Part shown: one piece after another, positions 36,467 to 44,554 of the stretch | How positions within the stretch are numbered: the stretch's first letter is position 1 | How the letters are laid out: every line of letters begins with the position of its first letter | NCBI GenBank assembly: GCA_963791545.1 | Contig: CAWBSR010000015.1 | Location: 62,001-126,000, forward strand | Source: JALYXV01 sp963791545 | GTDB lineage: Bacteria; Actinomycetota; Acidimicrobiia; Acidimicrobiales; Palsa-688 | Length of the DNA stretch: 64,000 nt | Direction: 5' to 3' | The notes under the pieces: model-generated | What the model was told of the DNA's origin: nothing | Databases searched by the model: none | What the model saw: the letters and a program-made list of their open reading frames with translations, nothing else | Made by a program: the position numbers and the translations under genes

Positions 36467-37341
36467 CAGCAGCTAAGTCGGCGGACCTCGAGGTCGTCAC
36501 CGGGGCGCTGGGCGGCCAGGCGCCCGTTCCCCTCGGGGGCCCGGCCGGCTCGCTCGCCGGGGCCGGCCCCCGAGGTGGCATCCCGGCCTGGGTGGGCGGC
36601 CTGATCGGCTTCGTTCTCCTCATCGTGGCGTGGGAGATCTTGGCGGTGACGGTGTTCCACAAGCCGGGATCGGGGGTGCCCACCCCCCCCTCGGTCGTGA
36701 CCAAGTTCTGGTCCGACTTCCGGGCCGGCTTCTATGGGCCCGGCATCAAGCAGACCGCCAAGGAAGCCTTCACCGGCTACGTGGTGGCCAACGTCTTGGC
36801 TATCGCCCTGGCGGTAGCGTTCGTCCAGGTCCCGCTGGTCGAGAAGGCGCTGCTGCGGGTGGCCGTCGCCAGCTACTGCCTGCCCATCATCGCCATCGGG
36901 CCCATCTTGACCTTCGTGCTCAACGGTGATGCCCCGAAGTCGGCGCTGGCGGGACTGCTGGTGTTCTTTCCCACCCTGGTCGGCGTGGTGGTGGGCCTGC
37001 GCTCGGCGGAGCGCTCGTCGCTCGACGTCATCCGGGCCGCCGGCGGCGGCTCGTGGCGCCAGCTGTTCAAGGTGCGGTTGCGAGCCGCCTTGCCGAGCAC
37101 CTTCGCGGCGCTGCAGGTGGCGGCCCCCTCGGCGATCCTCGGCGCCATCGTCGGCGAGTACCTGGGCGCCCAGCCCAACGGGCTCGGCATCATGATGATC
37201 CAGGCGGAAGGGGCGGTGGAAACGGCCCGCATCTGGGGCATCGCCATCCTGTGCACGGTGGGCGGGGGCATCCTCTACGTGCTGACCGGCGTGTTCGGGC
37301 GCCTGGCGGCGCCGTGGGCGCCTCGGCGGGGCCGGGTATGA
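36463..37341 (+). CDS. ABC importer permease 1 (SsuC/TauC-like)
   Basis: 292 residues, about six transmembrane helices, with the cytoplasmic EAA-type loop AAGGGSWRQLFKVRLRAALP that contacts the ATPase. GTG 36463 overlaps the ATPase stop. Two different permeases with one binding protein imply a heterodimeric channel, which differs from the usual homodimeric SsuC. Confidence 0.9.
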   Translation: MTAAKSADLEVVTGALGGQAPVPLGGPAGSLAGAGPRGGIPAWVGGLIGFVLLIVAWEILAVTVFHKPGSGVPTPPSVVTKFWSDFRAGFYGPGIKQTAKEAFTGYVVANVLAIALAVAFVQVPLVEKALLRVAVASYCLPIIAIGPILTFVLNGDAPKSALAGLLVFFPTLVGVVVGLRSAERSSLDVIRAAGGGSWRQLFKVRLRAALPSTFAALQVAAPSAILGAIVGEYLGAQPNGLGIMMIQAEGAVETARIWGIAILCTVGGGILYVLTGVFGRLAAPWAPRRGRV

Positions 37342-38186
37342 GCGCCGCCCCGTCGACCCGCTCGCTGGCCGCCTCCCGCCTGGCCGCCAACCTGGGCTCG
37401 GTGCTCGTTTCGGTGATCGTGATGCTGGTGCTGTGGATCGGCTTGATCCGCCTCTACCACGTGCAGCCATTCGTGGCCAAGAGCCCCCTTGACGTGTGGC
37501 GGTATGTATTCACTCAGCACACCGACAAGGTCCACGCCCTGCGCAGCGCCGCCGATAACCGCCACATCTTGTTCTCGCACCTGCAGACCACCCTGCGAGA
37601 CGGCGCCCTGGGCTATGGGGCGGGCATCGTGCTGGCGCTCGCCGTGTCGTGCGTTTTCGTGGTCCAGCGGGCCGTCGAGCAGGCCTTCATGCCGGTGGCC
37701 CTGGTCCTGCGCTCGATGCCCCTCATCGCCATGGCACCCCTGCTGACCCTGATCTTCGGCCGCGACGTCCTCGTCGTCACCGTGATCGGCGGGATCGTGT
37801 GCTTCTTCCCGGCCCTGGTCAACATCATGTACGGCCTACGGGCCACCTCGTCGTCGGCCCTCGACCTGATGAAGTCCTACGGCGCCGGGCGGTGGACGAC
37901 GCTTCGCAAGGTGCTCGTCCCGTCCGCCCTGCCGTCGATCTTCGCCTCCCTGCGGATCAACGTTCCCGCCGCCATGATCGGCGCCCTGCTGGCCGAGTGG
38001 CTGGCGACGGGGAAGGGTTCCGGCGCCGAGATGCTCACCGTGGTCAACACCAGCGACTACGGGGAACTGTGGGCGGCGGTAGTCCTCGTCACCGTGGTCG
38101 CCATGATCACCTATTCCATCGTGAGTGCGGTGGAAGCCGCGGTCCTCGCCCGCTACGCCCCCGACGCCACCGGAAGGAGAAGCTGA
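37338..38186 (+). CDS. ABC importer permease 2 (SsuC/TauC-like)
   Basis: 282 residues, about six transmembrane helices, with EAA loop SYGAGRWTTLRKVLVPSALP. The start ATG overlaps the stop of permease 1. It pairs with permease 1 to form the importer channel. The adenosine deaminase gene starts three bases after its stop, linking transport to nucleoside metabolism. Confidence 0.9.
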   Translation: MSAAPSTRSLAASRLAANLGSVLVSVIVMLVLWIGLIRLYHVQPFVAKSPLDVWRYVFTQHTDKVHALRSAADNRHILFSHLQTTLRDGALGYGAGIVLALAVSCVFVVQRAVEQAFMPVALVLRSMPLIAMAPLLTLIFGRDVLVVTVIGGIVCFFPALVNIMYGLRATSSSALDLMKSYGAGRWTTLRKVLVPSALPSIFASLRINVPAAMIGALLAEWLATGKGSGAEMLTVVNTSDYGELWAAVVLVTVVAMITYSIVSAVEAAVLARYAPDATGRRS

Positions 38187-38189
38187 GCG

Positions 38190-39176
38190 GTGAGGGATCT
38201 GCGGGGCCTCCCCAAGGCCCACCTGCATATCCACCTGGAGGGGGCGATGCGCCCATCGACCCTGCAGGACCTGTGCCGCGGCTACGGCGTGGTGGTGCCC
38301 GCCATCGACAGCTACGGCAGCTTCGGCGCCTTCGAGGCGACCTACCTGGCCGCCTGCGACACGCTGCGCACCGAGGCCGACCTGCGCCGGCTGGTGTCGG
38401 AGGTCGTGGAGGACGCAGCCCGGGCGGGGGCGGTATGGGTCGAACCGGCCAGCTACATCCCCCACCACCGGCACTACCACGGTAGCGACGAGGCGGCGCT
38501 GGAGATCGTGCTCGACGAGCTGGTCCTGACTGCGACCCGGTTGGGGATCGGAGCGGGGTTCATGGTTTCCGCCGACCGCACCGTGGACCCGGCCGACGCG
38601 CGGTCCCAGGCCCGGCTGGCGATCGCCTACCGGGACCAGGGGGTGGTCTCCTTCGGCCTCGCCAACGACGAGACGGGACATCCCCCCGAGCCGTTCGCGG
38701 GCGCCTTCGCGATGGCGCGAAAAGCAGGCCTGCTGTCGACCCCCCACGCCGGGGAGCTCGGGGGGCCCGAGAGTGTGGTGGGCGCCCTCGACGCCCTCGG
38801 CGCCGACCGCATCCAGCACGGCGTCCGGGCCATCGAGGACCCGGCGCTGGTGGCCCGCCTGGCCGACACGGGCGTCTGTCTGGACGTGTGCCCGTCCTCG
38901 AACATCATGCTGTCGGTGTTCCCGTCCCTCGAACACCATCCGCTGCCTGCCCTCATCGGCGCCGGTGTGCGGTGCTCCTTGAATGCCGACGACCCATTGC
39001 TGTTCGGGCCCAACCTGCTGGAGGAGTACCAGTTGTGCCGGTCCTCGTTCGGGTTCGACGATGAGCGCCTGGCCTTCATGGCCCGCTGTTCGATCGACGC
39101 CAGCGGCGCTCCCGAGGCCCTGAAGCAGCAGGCCCGGGCCGGCATCGACGCCTGGTTGTCGGCACCCGGGCCCTAG
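38190..39176 (+). CDS. Adenosine deaminase family protein
   Basis: 328 residues of the ADA/adenine deaminase family: metal motif AHLHIHLEGAM, FMVSADRT, catalytic HAGE (TPHAGELGG), RIQHGVRA, CPSSNIMLSVF and the catalytic NADDPLLFG. It converts adenosine (or adenine) to inosine (or hypoxanthine); I cannot tell which from the sequence. GTG 38190 follows AAGGAGAAG and directly trails the ABC permease, so it is part of the importer operon. Confidence 0.9.
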   Translation: MRDLRGLPKAHLHIHLEGAMRPSTLQDLCRGYGVVVPAIDSYGSFGAFEATYLAACDTLRTEADLRRLVSEVVEDAARAGAVWVEPASYIPHHRHYHGSDEAALEIVLDELVLTATRLGIGAGFMVSADRTVDPADARSQARLAIAYRDQGVVSFGLANDETGHPPEPFAGAFAMARKAGLLSTPHAGELGGPESVVGALDALGADRIQHGVRAIEDPALVARLADTGVCLDVCPSSNIMLSVFPSLEHHPLPALIGAGVRCSLNADDPLLFGPNLLEEYQLCRSSFGFDDERLAFMARCSIDASGAPEALKQQARAGIDAWLSAPGP

Positions 39177-39203
39177 TTCCTCATCGGCGCCCGGCCCCAG
39201 CTT

Positions 39204-39310
39204 CTTTTGGGTGTGGCGGATCGCTCTGGGCGTTGGTTATTCCGGTATATCCGGGATACACCACGCCCAAAGACGCTAATCACACCCAAAAACGCTAATC
39301 ACACCCAAAA
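39204..39310. repeat. Intergenic inverted and 19-bp direct repeats between convergent genes
   Basis: The gap between adenosine deaminase and the MFS gene is noticeably lower in GC. ttttgggtgtg (39204-39214) is the exact inverse of cacacccaaaa (39300-39310). Within it acgctaatcacacccaaa recurs with a 19-bp period (39273 and 39292), and a short ccggtatatccgg palindrome is centred near 39248. It could serve as a bidirectional terminator or be a repeat-element relic. Confidence 0.6.
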
Positions 39311-39358
39311 ACGCCACGCCCCAAGTCGCCACGCCCGAAGTCGTCAACCACGCCAACG

Positions 39359-40720
39359 CTATCGGGGCGAAAGGAGGCGATAGACGGCGCCCGCCGCCAG
39401 CAGGACCGCCGCAGCCGCGATCACCAGCGGGACGCTGAAGCCGGCGCCCGCCGCCAGGGTGCTGCCCAGCACCGCCACCCCGATCGATCCCCCCGCCTCG
39501 ACCAGGGTCTCGTTGACCCCGGCCGCAGAACCGGCCTGGGCCGGCGGCACCGACATCATGATCAGCTCCACCCCGGAGGGGATCGCAGCTCCCTGCCCCG
39601 CTCCCAGCAGCACCAGGGCCGCGACCGCCAGCCCCAGTTGGCGGGCCGATACCGCCCACGCGGCCAGCAGCAGGGCGGCGGCCATGGTCGCCAGACCACC
39701 CGCGACCACGCGGCGGGCCCCCCACCTCCGGGCCAGGGCCGGATTGCGGGTGGCGGTTACCACCGTGATGAGTGCCATGGGCATGAAGGACAAGCCGGCC
39801 GCCAGGGCGCTGTGGCCCCGCGGCCCCTGGATCCACTGGGTCAACGTGAATTGCATGCCGAAGACGGCGAAGAACATGGCCACCACCGTGACCGCCCCGG
39901 CCTGCATCCTCGGGTCCCTGGCCGCGGCGGGCGCCAACATCGGCGTGGCCACCCGGCGTTCCTCCCGGGCGAACAAGGCCATCAGGGCGGCACAGGTAAG
40001 GAACGCCGCCACCACGGCCGGGGAGCGCCAGCCCCGCACCGGGCCCTCGATGATGGCGAACAGGAGCAACGCCAGCGCCCCCGCCCACAACGGGGCGCCC
40101 CGGCCGTCGATGGCCCGGGCCCCCGGCGCCCGGGAGCCGGGCAGCCAGGTGATGGCGGCCCCGATGGCGATGACGACCACGGGAACGTTGACCAGGAAGA
40201 CCGAGCCCCACCAGAACCGGCTGAGGAGGAGGCCACCGGCCACCGGTCCCGCGGCCGCGGCCACCCCGGCCACGCTGGTCCAGATGGCGATGGCCCGGGC
40301 CCGCTCGGCCTCACTGAAGATGTTGCCTAGGATCGACAAGGTGGCGGGCATGGTCGCAGCCCCGCCGATGCCCATCGCCCCCCGGGCCACCGCCAGCTGC
40401 AACGGGCTCGACGTGAAGGCCGCCAGCGCCGAGGCGCCGCCGAAGATCGCCAGCCCCACCAGGAGCAACCCCCGCCGGCCGAAGCGGTCGCCCAGCACGC
40501 CCAGGGGCAGGAGCAGCCCCGAAAGGGTGAGGGCATAGGCGGTGGTCACCCACTGGAGGTCGCTCTCGCTGGCATGGAGGGAGCGGCGCAGGGTGGGCAG
40601 GGCCACGTTGAGGATGGTGTTGTCGATCACGATGGCGCACAGCGCCAGGCACAGCACGGCCAGCCCCCACCACCGGCGGGGGTCGTCGTGGGCGTGAGCG
40701 GGGCCCGCTTCGAGCCGCAT
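39359..40720 (-). CDS. MFS multidrug-type exporter, DHA2 (14-TM) family
   Basis: 453 residues, about 14 transmembrane helices. It has the DHA2 signatures DNTILNVALPTLRR in TM1, GVLGDRFGRRGLLLVGL (motif A) after TM2, and VAGVAAAAGPVAGGLL (motif C) in TM5. A proton-driven efflux pump; the substrate is unknown. ATG 40720 overlaps the nucleoside hydrolase stop (TGATG), so export of a base or analogue released by that enzyme is a reasonable guess. Confidence 0.9.
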   Translation of the reverse strand: MRLEAGPAHAHDDPRRWWGLAVLCLALCAIVIDNTILNVALPTLRRSLHASESDLQWVTTAYALTLSGLLLPLGVLGDRFGRRGLLLVGLAIFGGASALAAFTSSPLQLAVARGAMGIGGAATMPATLSILGNIFSEAERARAIAIWTSVAGVAAAAGPVAGGLLLSRFWWGSVFLVNVPVVVIAIGAAITWLPGSRAPGARAIDGRGAPLWAGALALLLFAIIEGPVRGWRSPAVVAAFLTCAALMALFAREERRVATPMLAPAAARDPRMQAGAVTVVAMFFAVFGMQFTLTQWIQGPRGHSALAAGLSFMPMALITVVTATRNPALARRWGARRVVAGGLATMAAALLLAAWAVSARQLGLAVAALVLLGAGQGAAIPSGVELIMMSVPPAQAGSAAGVNETLVEAGGSIGVAVLGSTLAAGAGFSVPLVIAAAAVLLAAGAVYRLLSPR

Positions 40721-41703
40721 CAGCCGCCGAACAGGGCGGCCGCCTGGTCGCGGAAGCGGGCCACGTCGGCACCCAGCCCGATCCGCCAGGGGCCGAACCC
40801 GGGGGCCCGGTCCTGCTCCGCCCCCCGCAGCCGGACCACGAACGGTGCCCGGAAGTCGACGACGGTGGCTCCCCACGCGGGACCTCCGGCGGTGTCCACG
40901 GCCATGGGCAGGATCGGGGCATCGGTGATCAGGTCGGGCTGGCCCAGCGCCATGGTCGCCACCAGGTCGTGGCACGGGCAGTCGGGAGCCGTCAGGGCGC
41001 CGCCGAACTGACGGTAGAACCGCAGCGGGGCGTCGAGGAACTCCGCGGCCGGGCTCCGGTGTTCGGCCAGCAGGGCGAAATGGGCGCCGGTCAGCGTCGC
41101 TTCCCGGGTGACGTCGAGGCCGACCAGTAGCGGTGGCTGGGCCCACCCGGCGGCCGCCACCCGGGCCGCGGCCACCGGGTCGTGGGCGATATTGGCCTCG
41201 CCGGCAGGAAGGGCGTTGCCGCCCGCCCGCGCCGAGCCGCCCATGACCACCAGTTCCCGCACCGTGGCTGCGAAGGCGGGGTCGGCGTCGAGCGCCAGCG
41301 CCAGGTTGGACAGGGGCCCAATGGTGAGCAGCGACACCTGGCCCGGGCGCTCCGCGCAGCGGCGCCGAAGCAGGTCGGGCGCCGGTTCCGGCGTGAGGTT
41401 CATGGGCGGGGCGGGCCGCCCCTCGGTGGTATTGCCCAGCCCGTCCTCGCCGTGGATGAACGTGGCCGGACGCAGTGCCGGCGCCTGGGCAACCGGCCCC
41501 TCGGCCCCTGACGCCACCGGGATGTCGGGCCGTCCCGCCGCCGCCAGCACCCGGCCCACGCTGAGCACAGCCCGCCCCACGGGGACGTTGCCCCAGACGA
41601 CGGTGACCGCGAGGACGTCCAGGTCCGGGTTGAGGAGGGCCCACCACAGGGCGGCCGCGTCGTCGACCCCACCATCGGTGTCGATGATGACGGGCCGGGT
41701 CAC
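40720..41703 (-). CDS. Inosine-uridine preferring nucleoside hydrolase
   Basis: 327 residues with the calcium-binding signature IIDTDGGVDDAAAL at the N-terminus, the TIGPLSNLALAL segment, and late HDLVATMALGQPDL. It hydrolyses ribonucleosides to base plus ribose; the ribokinase next door would phosphorylate the ribose. GTG 41703. A perfect 22-bp inverted repeat sits 27-72 bases upstream of the start. Confidence 0.9.
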   Translation of the reverse strand: MTRPVIIDTDGGVDDAAALWWALLNPDLDVLAVTVVWGNVPVGRAVLSVGRVLAAAGRPDIPVASGAEGPVAQAPALRPATFIHGEDGLGNTTEGRPAPPMNLTPEPAPDLLRRRCAERPGQVSLLTIGPLSNLALALDADPAFAATVRELVVMGGSARAGGNALPAGEANIAHDPVAAARVAAAGWAQPPLLVGLDVTREATLTGAHFALLAEHRSPAAEFLDAPLRFYRQFGGALTAPDCPCHDLVATMALGQPDLITDAPILPMAVDTAGGPAWGATVVDFRAPFVVRLRGAEQDRAPGFGPWRIGLGADVARFRDQAAALFGG

Positions 41704-41729
41704 GCCGCCTCCTGAGCGCCGGCACCGAG

Positions 41730-41775
41730 CGTTTTGCCAAAAAGTGATGTCAGGACATCACTTTTTGGCAAAACG
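41730..41775. repeat. Perfect 22-bp inverted repeat (46 bp) between ribokinase and nucleoside hydrolase
   Basis: cgttttgccaaaaagtgatg-tc, the two bases ag, then the exact reverse complement gacatcac-tttttggcaaaacg. It is AT-rich in a very GC-rich genome and has no mismatch. It may be a mobile REP-like element, a terminator after rbsK, or an operator for the nucleoside hydrolase-MFS pair. Confidence 0.95.
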
Positions 41776-41785
41776 GGTCGGCGGG

Positions 41786-42661
41786 TCACGCCCGCCCCTC
41801 GATGTCGGCCAGCCGGGGCATGCCGCTACCGGCCCCGGGGCGCTGAACCGCCAGCGACGCCGCCAGGTTGGCGAAATGGATCGCCTCGTCGACCTCGGCC
41901 CACGAACACAGCGCGGCCGCCAGTGCGCCCACGAAACAGTCGCCGGCGCCGGTGGTGTCGACCACCGGAACGGAGCGGCCCTGGACCTGCACCCGTTCCT
42001 GGCCGATCAGGGCAGTGGCGCCCCGGGGCCCGAGAGTGGCGATCACGACCTGGTCGGGCCGCTGGCGCAACGCCCCCAGGTCGCCGGAGTCGGTGAAGAA
42101 GGCCAGTTCGCTCTCGTTCACGACGAGGAAGTCGGCCAGGCGCAGCAACTCGGCGGGCGATGCCTGGGCGGGCGCCGGGTTGAGGATGGTCCGGGCCCCG
42201 TTGCGCTTGGCCCGGGACAAGGCGCCGTAGACCACGTCCAGCGGGAGCTCGTACTGGGCCACCACGATGTCGTCGACCTCGACGGCGACGGCATCGGCTT
42301 CGGCAATGGTCATGGCACTGTTGGCGCCCGGGACGACCACGATGGTGTTGTCGCCCGCCTCGTCCACCACGATGACCGCCGTCCCGGTAGCCACGTCGGG
42401 GAGTTGGCGGACGCCGCCGGTGCCGACCTTCTCACCGGTCAGGAAGGCCAGGAGCAGGTCGGCGAAGGCGTCGGTTCCCACCCGGCCCACCAGCTCAGTG
42501 GGGGCGGCCAGCCGGGCCGCCGCCACCGCCTGGTTGGCCCCCTTGCCGCCCGGGAAGAAGCTCAGCGCCGTCCCCAGCACCGTCTCGCCCGCCGCCGGGT
42601 GGTGGCCGGCGTGGGCCACCACGTCCATGTTGATGCTGCCCACGACCACGACCCGGGCCAT
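41786..42661 (-). CDS. rbsK: Ribokinase (PfkB family)
   Basis: 291 residues: VVVVGSINMDVVAHAGHHPAAGET, SFFPGGKGANQAVAAARLA (ribokinase signature 1), ILNPAPA, and DTTGAGDCFVGALAAAL (signature 2 with catalytic Asp and anion hole). It phosphorylates ribose freed by the nucleoside hydrolase. ATG 42661 lies two bases from the end of the regulator gene, so regulator and kinase form one transcript from the divergent control region at about 43.3 kb. Confidence 0.93.
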   Translation of the reverse strand: MARVVVVGSINMDVVAHAGHHPAAGETVLGTALSFFPGGKGANQAVAAARLAAPTELVGRVGTDAFADLLLAFLTGEKVGTGGVRQLPDVATGTAVIVVDEAGDNTIVVVPGANSAMTIAEADAVAVEVDDIVVAQYELPLDVVYGALSRAKRNGARTILNPAPAQASPAELLRLADFLVVNESELAFFTDSGDLGALRQRPDQVVIATLGPRGATALIGQERVQVQGRSVPVVDTTGAGDCFVGALAAALCSWAEVDEAIHFANLAASLAVQRPGAGSGMPRLADIEGRA

Positions 42662-42662
42662 G

Positions 42663-43268
42663 TCAGCGGCCCCGGCGGCTGACGGCGTTCAGGTAGTTGT
42701 AGACCGTGATGCGGCTGACCCCGAGGCAGTCGGCCACGTCCTCGACCGACCGCCGCAGGCTGAAAGCGCCGCGGTCATTGAGCAGCTTCACCGCCCGCTG
42801 CTTGTCCTCCCGGCTCAGGTCGACCAGCTTGGAGCCGAGCTCGCGCTCCACCTCACCGATGAGGCGCTCCAGCATGCCCCGGGCCTGGGGGAGGCGCAGA
42901 CCGGCCAGGATCTCGCCGTCGAAGGCGAGCGGGATATCTCCCGGGGCCAGGTCCACATTGGCGATCACCTGGGCGTCGAGGGCCTGGGCCAGCGGGGCCA
43001 GGGCTTCCAGGAACGGATGGGCCGGCGTCGCCTGGCGCCGGGAAAAGGCCAGGGTGACCCGGCTGGCACCGGCGTCGACGGCCGCGCCCACGATGGTCCC
43101 GATCCCCGGCAGGAGCTGGGCCGCCTCGCCGTCGATGGTCGTCCCGAAGGGACCCATCTCCGGTTGGAGGCCCTGGCGCCGGGCCTCGGAGACCGCGGCC
43201 AGGACATGGGGGCCCGGCGAGCCCTCCAGGAAGGGTTCGACCGTGAACTCCAGCCGCACTTCCACCAT
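42663..43268 (-). CDS. Regulator: YkoF/MTH1187-like thiamin-binding domain fused to a YheO-type HTH
   Basis: About 201 residues. Residues 1-95 have the thiamin-binding DUF77/YkoF pattern (RLEFTVEPFLEGSPGPHV, GPFGTTIDGEAAQLL, AAVDAGASRVTLAFSRR). Residues about 135-201 are a helix-turn-helix of the HTH_22/YheO type (SREDKQRAVKLLNDRGAFSL, VEDVADCLGVSRITVYNYLN). YheO proteins normally carry a PAS-like sensor, so a small pyrimidine- or purine-like effector may be sensed here. GGGAGG lies only two bases before ATG 43268, so GTG 43265 could be the real start. It precedes ribokinase and faces the carbamoylase operon. Confidence 0.75.
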   Translation of the reverse strand: MVEVRLEFTVEPFLEGSPGPHVLAAVSEARRQGLQPEMGPFGTTIDGEAAQLLPGIGTIVGAAVDAGASRVTLAFSRRQATPAHPFLEALAPLAQALDAQVIANVDLAPGDIPLAFDGEILAGLRLPQARGMLERLIGEVERELGSKLVDLSREDKQRAVKLLNDRGAFSLRRSVEDVADCLGVSRITVYNYLNAVSRRGR

Positions 43269-43301
43269 GTCCTCCCAGCTTGACAAGTCGTCGGTCCAGA
43301 G

Positions 43302-43316
43302 TTTACAACTTGTAAA
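43302..43316. promoter_or_regulatory. Candidate operator: 7-1-7 palindrome in the divergent control region
   Basis: tttacaa-c-ttgtaaa is a perfect palindrome midway between the regulator/ribokinase genes and the carbamoylase operon. A second, shorter palindrome cttgacaag lies at 43289-43297 with the same CTTG/CAAG half-site. Likely the binding site of the adjacent HTH regulator (inference). Confidence 0.6.
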
Positions 43317-43390
43317 TACCAGTCCACCAAACCGAGGGACTCCGGATCAACGGCACCCGTCTACTCTCGCGCCTCGAGGCGCTCGCCGAG

Positions 43391-44554
43391 TTGGGTGCCA
43401 TCGACGGCGGCGGGTGCTGCCGGCTGGCCCTGACCGACGAGGACCGGGCGGGCCGGGACCTGGTCGTCACCTGGATGCAGGACCTGGGCCTCGACGTGCG
43501 CATCGACGCCATCGGCAACGTCATTGCCACCTGGGGCGATCCCGCCCAGGCGCCGGTGCTCATGGGTTCCCACATCGACACGGTCCGGACCGGGGGGCGC
43601 TACGACGGCAACCTGGGCGTGCTGGGGGGCCTCGAGGTGATCGAGTCGGCGATCGAGGCCGAGGTGGAGACGGCCCGGCCGCTGGCGGTGGCGTTCTTCA
43701 CCGATGAGGAGGGGTCGCGTTTCGCCCCCGACATGCTCGGCTCGCTGGTCTACTCAGGCGGCCTCTCGGTGGAGGAGGCCCACGACGTCACTGGCATCGA
43801 CGGCGCCCGGCTGGGCGACGAGCTGGCTCGCATCGGCTACCTGGGACCGCACCCCTGCCCCGGGGCGGTGCCCCACGCCTACGTGGAGTTGCACATCGAA
43901 CAGGGCCCGGTACTGGAAGCCCACCGCGTCGACATAGGCGTCGTGGAGAGCGTGCAGGGCATCTCCTGGCAGGAGATCACGATCGAGGGCCAGTCCAACC
44001 ACGCCGGGACGACACCCATGGCGCTGCGCCACGACGCCGGGTATGCGGCCGCCGCCATCGCCGCCTTCGTGCGGCGGCTGGCCGGGGAGATGGGGCCGCC
44101 CCAGGTGGCGACTGTGGGCTCCCTCAGGGTGCGCCCCGACCTGGTCAATGTGGTGGCCGGACTGGCCACCCTGACCGTCGACCTGCGCAACACCGACGAG
44201 TCGGCGCTGCGCGAGGCCGAAGCGCGACTGGCCGCCTTTTTCCCCATCCTGGCGGAGTCCGAGGGGGTGCGTATCAGTGCCCGCCGCCTGGCCCGCTTCG
44301 AGCCGGTGGTGTTCGACCCGGCAGTGGTGGAGCTGGTCGAACGGACCGCCGGACGGCTCGGGCATTCGACCCGGCGGATGCCGTCGGGGGCGGGCCACGA
44401 CGCCCAGATGCTGGCCCGGGTGTGTCCGGCGGGCATGGTTTTCGTGCCTAGCGTGGGGGGGATCAGTCACAACCCCGCCGAGTACACCTCGCCGGGCGAT
44501 CTGGAGGCAGGGGTCAACGTGCTGTTGCAGGTCGTCCTGGAGCTGGCGTCGTGA
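43391..44554 (+). CDS. M20 amidohydrolase: N-carbamoyl-L-amino acid hydrolase / allantoate amidohydrolase type
   Basis: Zinc peptidase-like hydrolase: VLMGSHIDTVRTGGRYDGNLGVLGG (metal His and Asp), FFTDEEGSRFAPDMLGS (Glu pair), VELHIEQGPVLE, the dimer-domain Arg/Asn region (GQSNHAGTTPM), and late GGISHNPAEYTS (metal His). It hydrolyses carbamoyl or ureido amides such as allantoate, ureidoglycolate or N-carbamoyl amino acids. The first usable start is TTG 43391, but the frame upstream from 43346 encodes INGTRLLSRLEALAELGAI, the family's conserved N-terminus, with no ATG, GTG or TTG in frame before it. So the true start may be non-canonical or lost. It overlaps the next gene (GTGA). Confidence 0.85.
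   Translation: MGAIDGGGCCRLALTDEDRAGRDLVVTWMQDLGLDVRIDAIGNVIATWGDPAQAPVLMGSHIDTVRTGGRYDGNLGVLGGLEVIESAIEAEVETARPLAVAFFTDEEGSRFAPDMLGSLVYSGGLSVEEAHDVTGIDGARLGDELARIGYLGPHPCPGAVPHAYVELHIEQGPVLEAHRVDIGVVESVQGISWQEITIEGQSNHAGTTPMALRHDAGYAAAAIAAFVRRLAGEMGPPQVATVGSLRVRPDLVNVVAGLATLTVDLRNTDESALREAEARLAAFFPILAESEGVRISARRLARFEPVVFDPAVVELVERTAGRLGHSTRRMPSGAGHDAQMLARVCPAGMVFVPSVGGISHNPAEYTSPGDLEAGVNVLLQVVLELAS

Noticed and set aside
39359..41740. One long minus frame joining the MFS exporter to an N-terminal extension
   Set aside because: The first 340 codons are the antisense-frame shadow of the nucleoside hydrolase; the exporter starts at ATG 40720 in a TGATG overlap.
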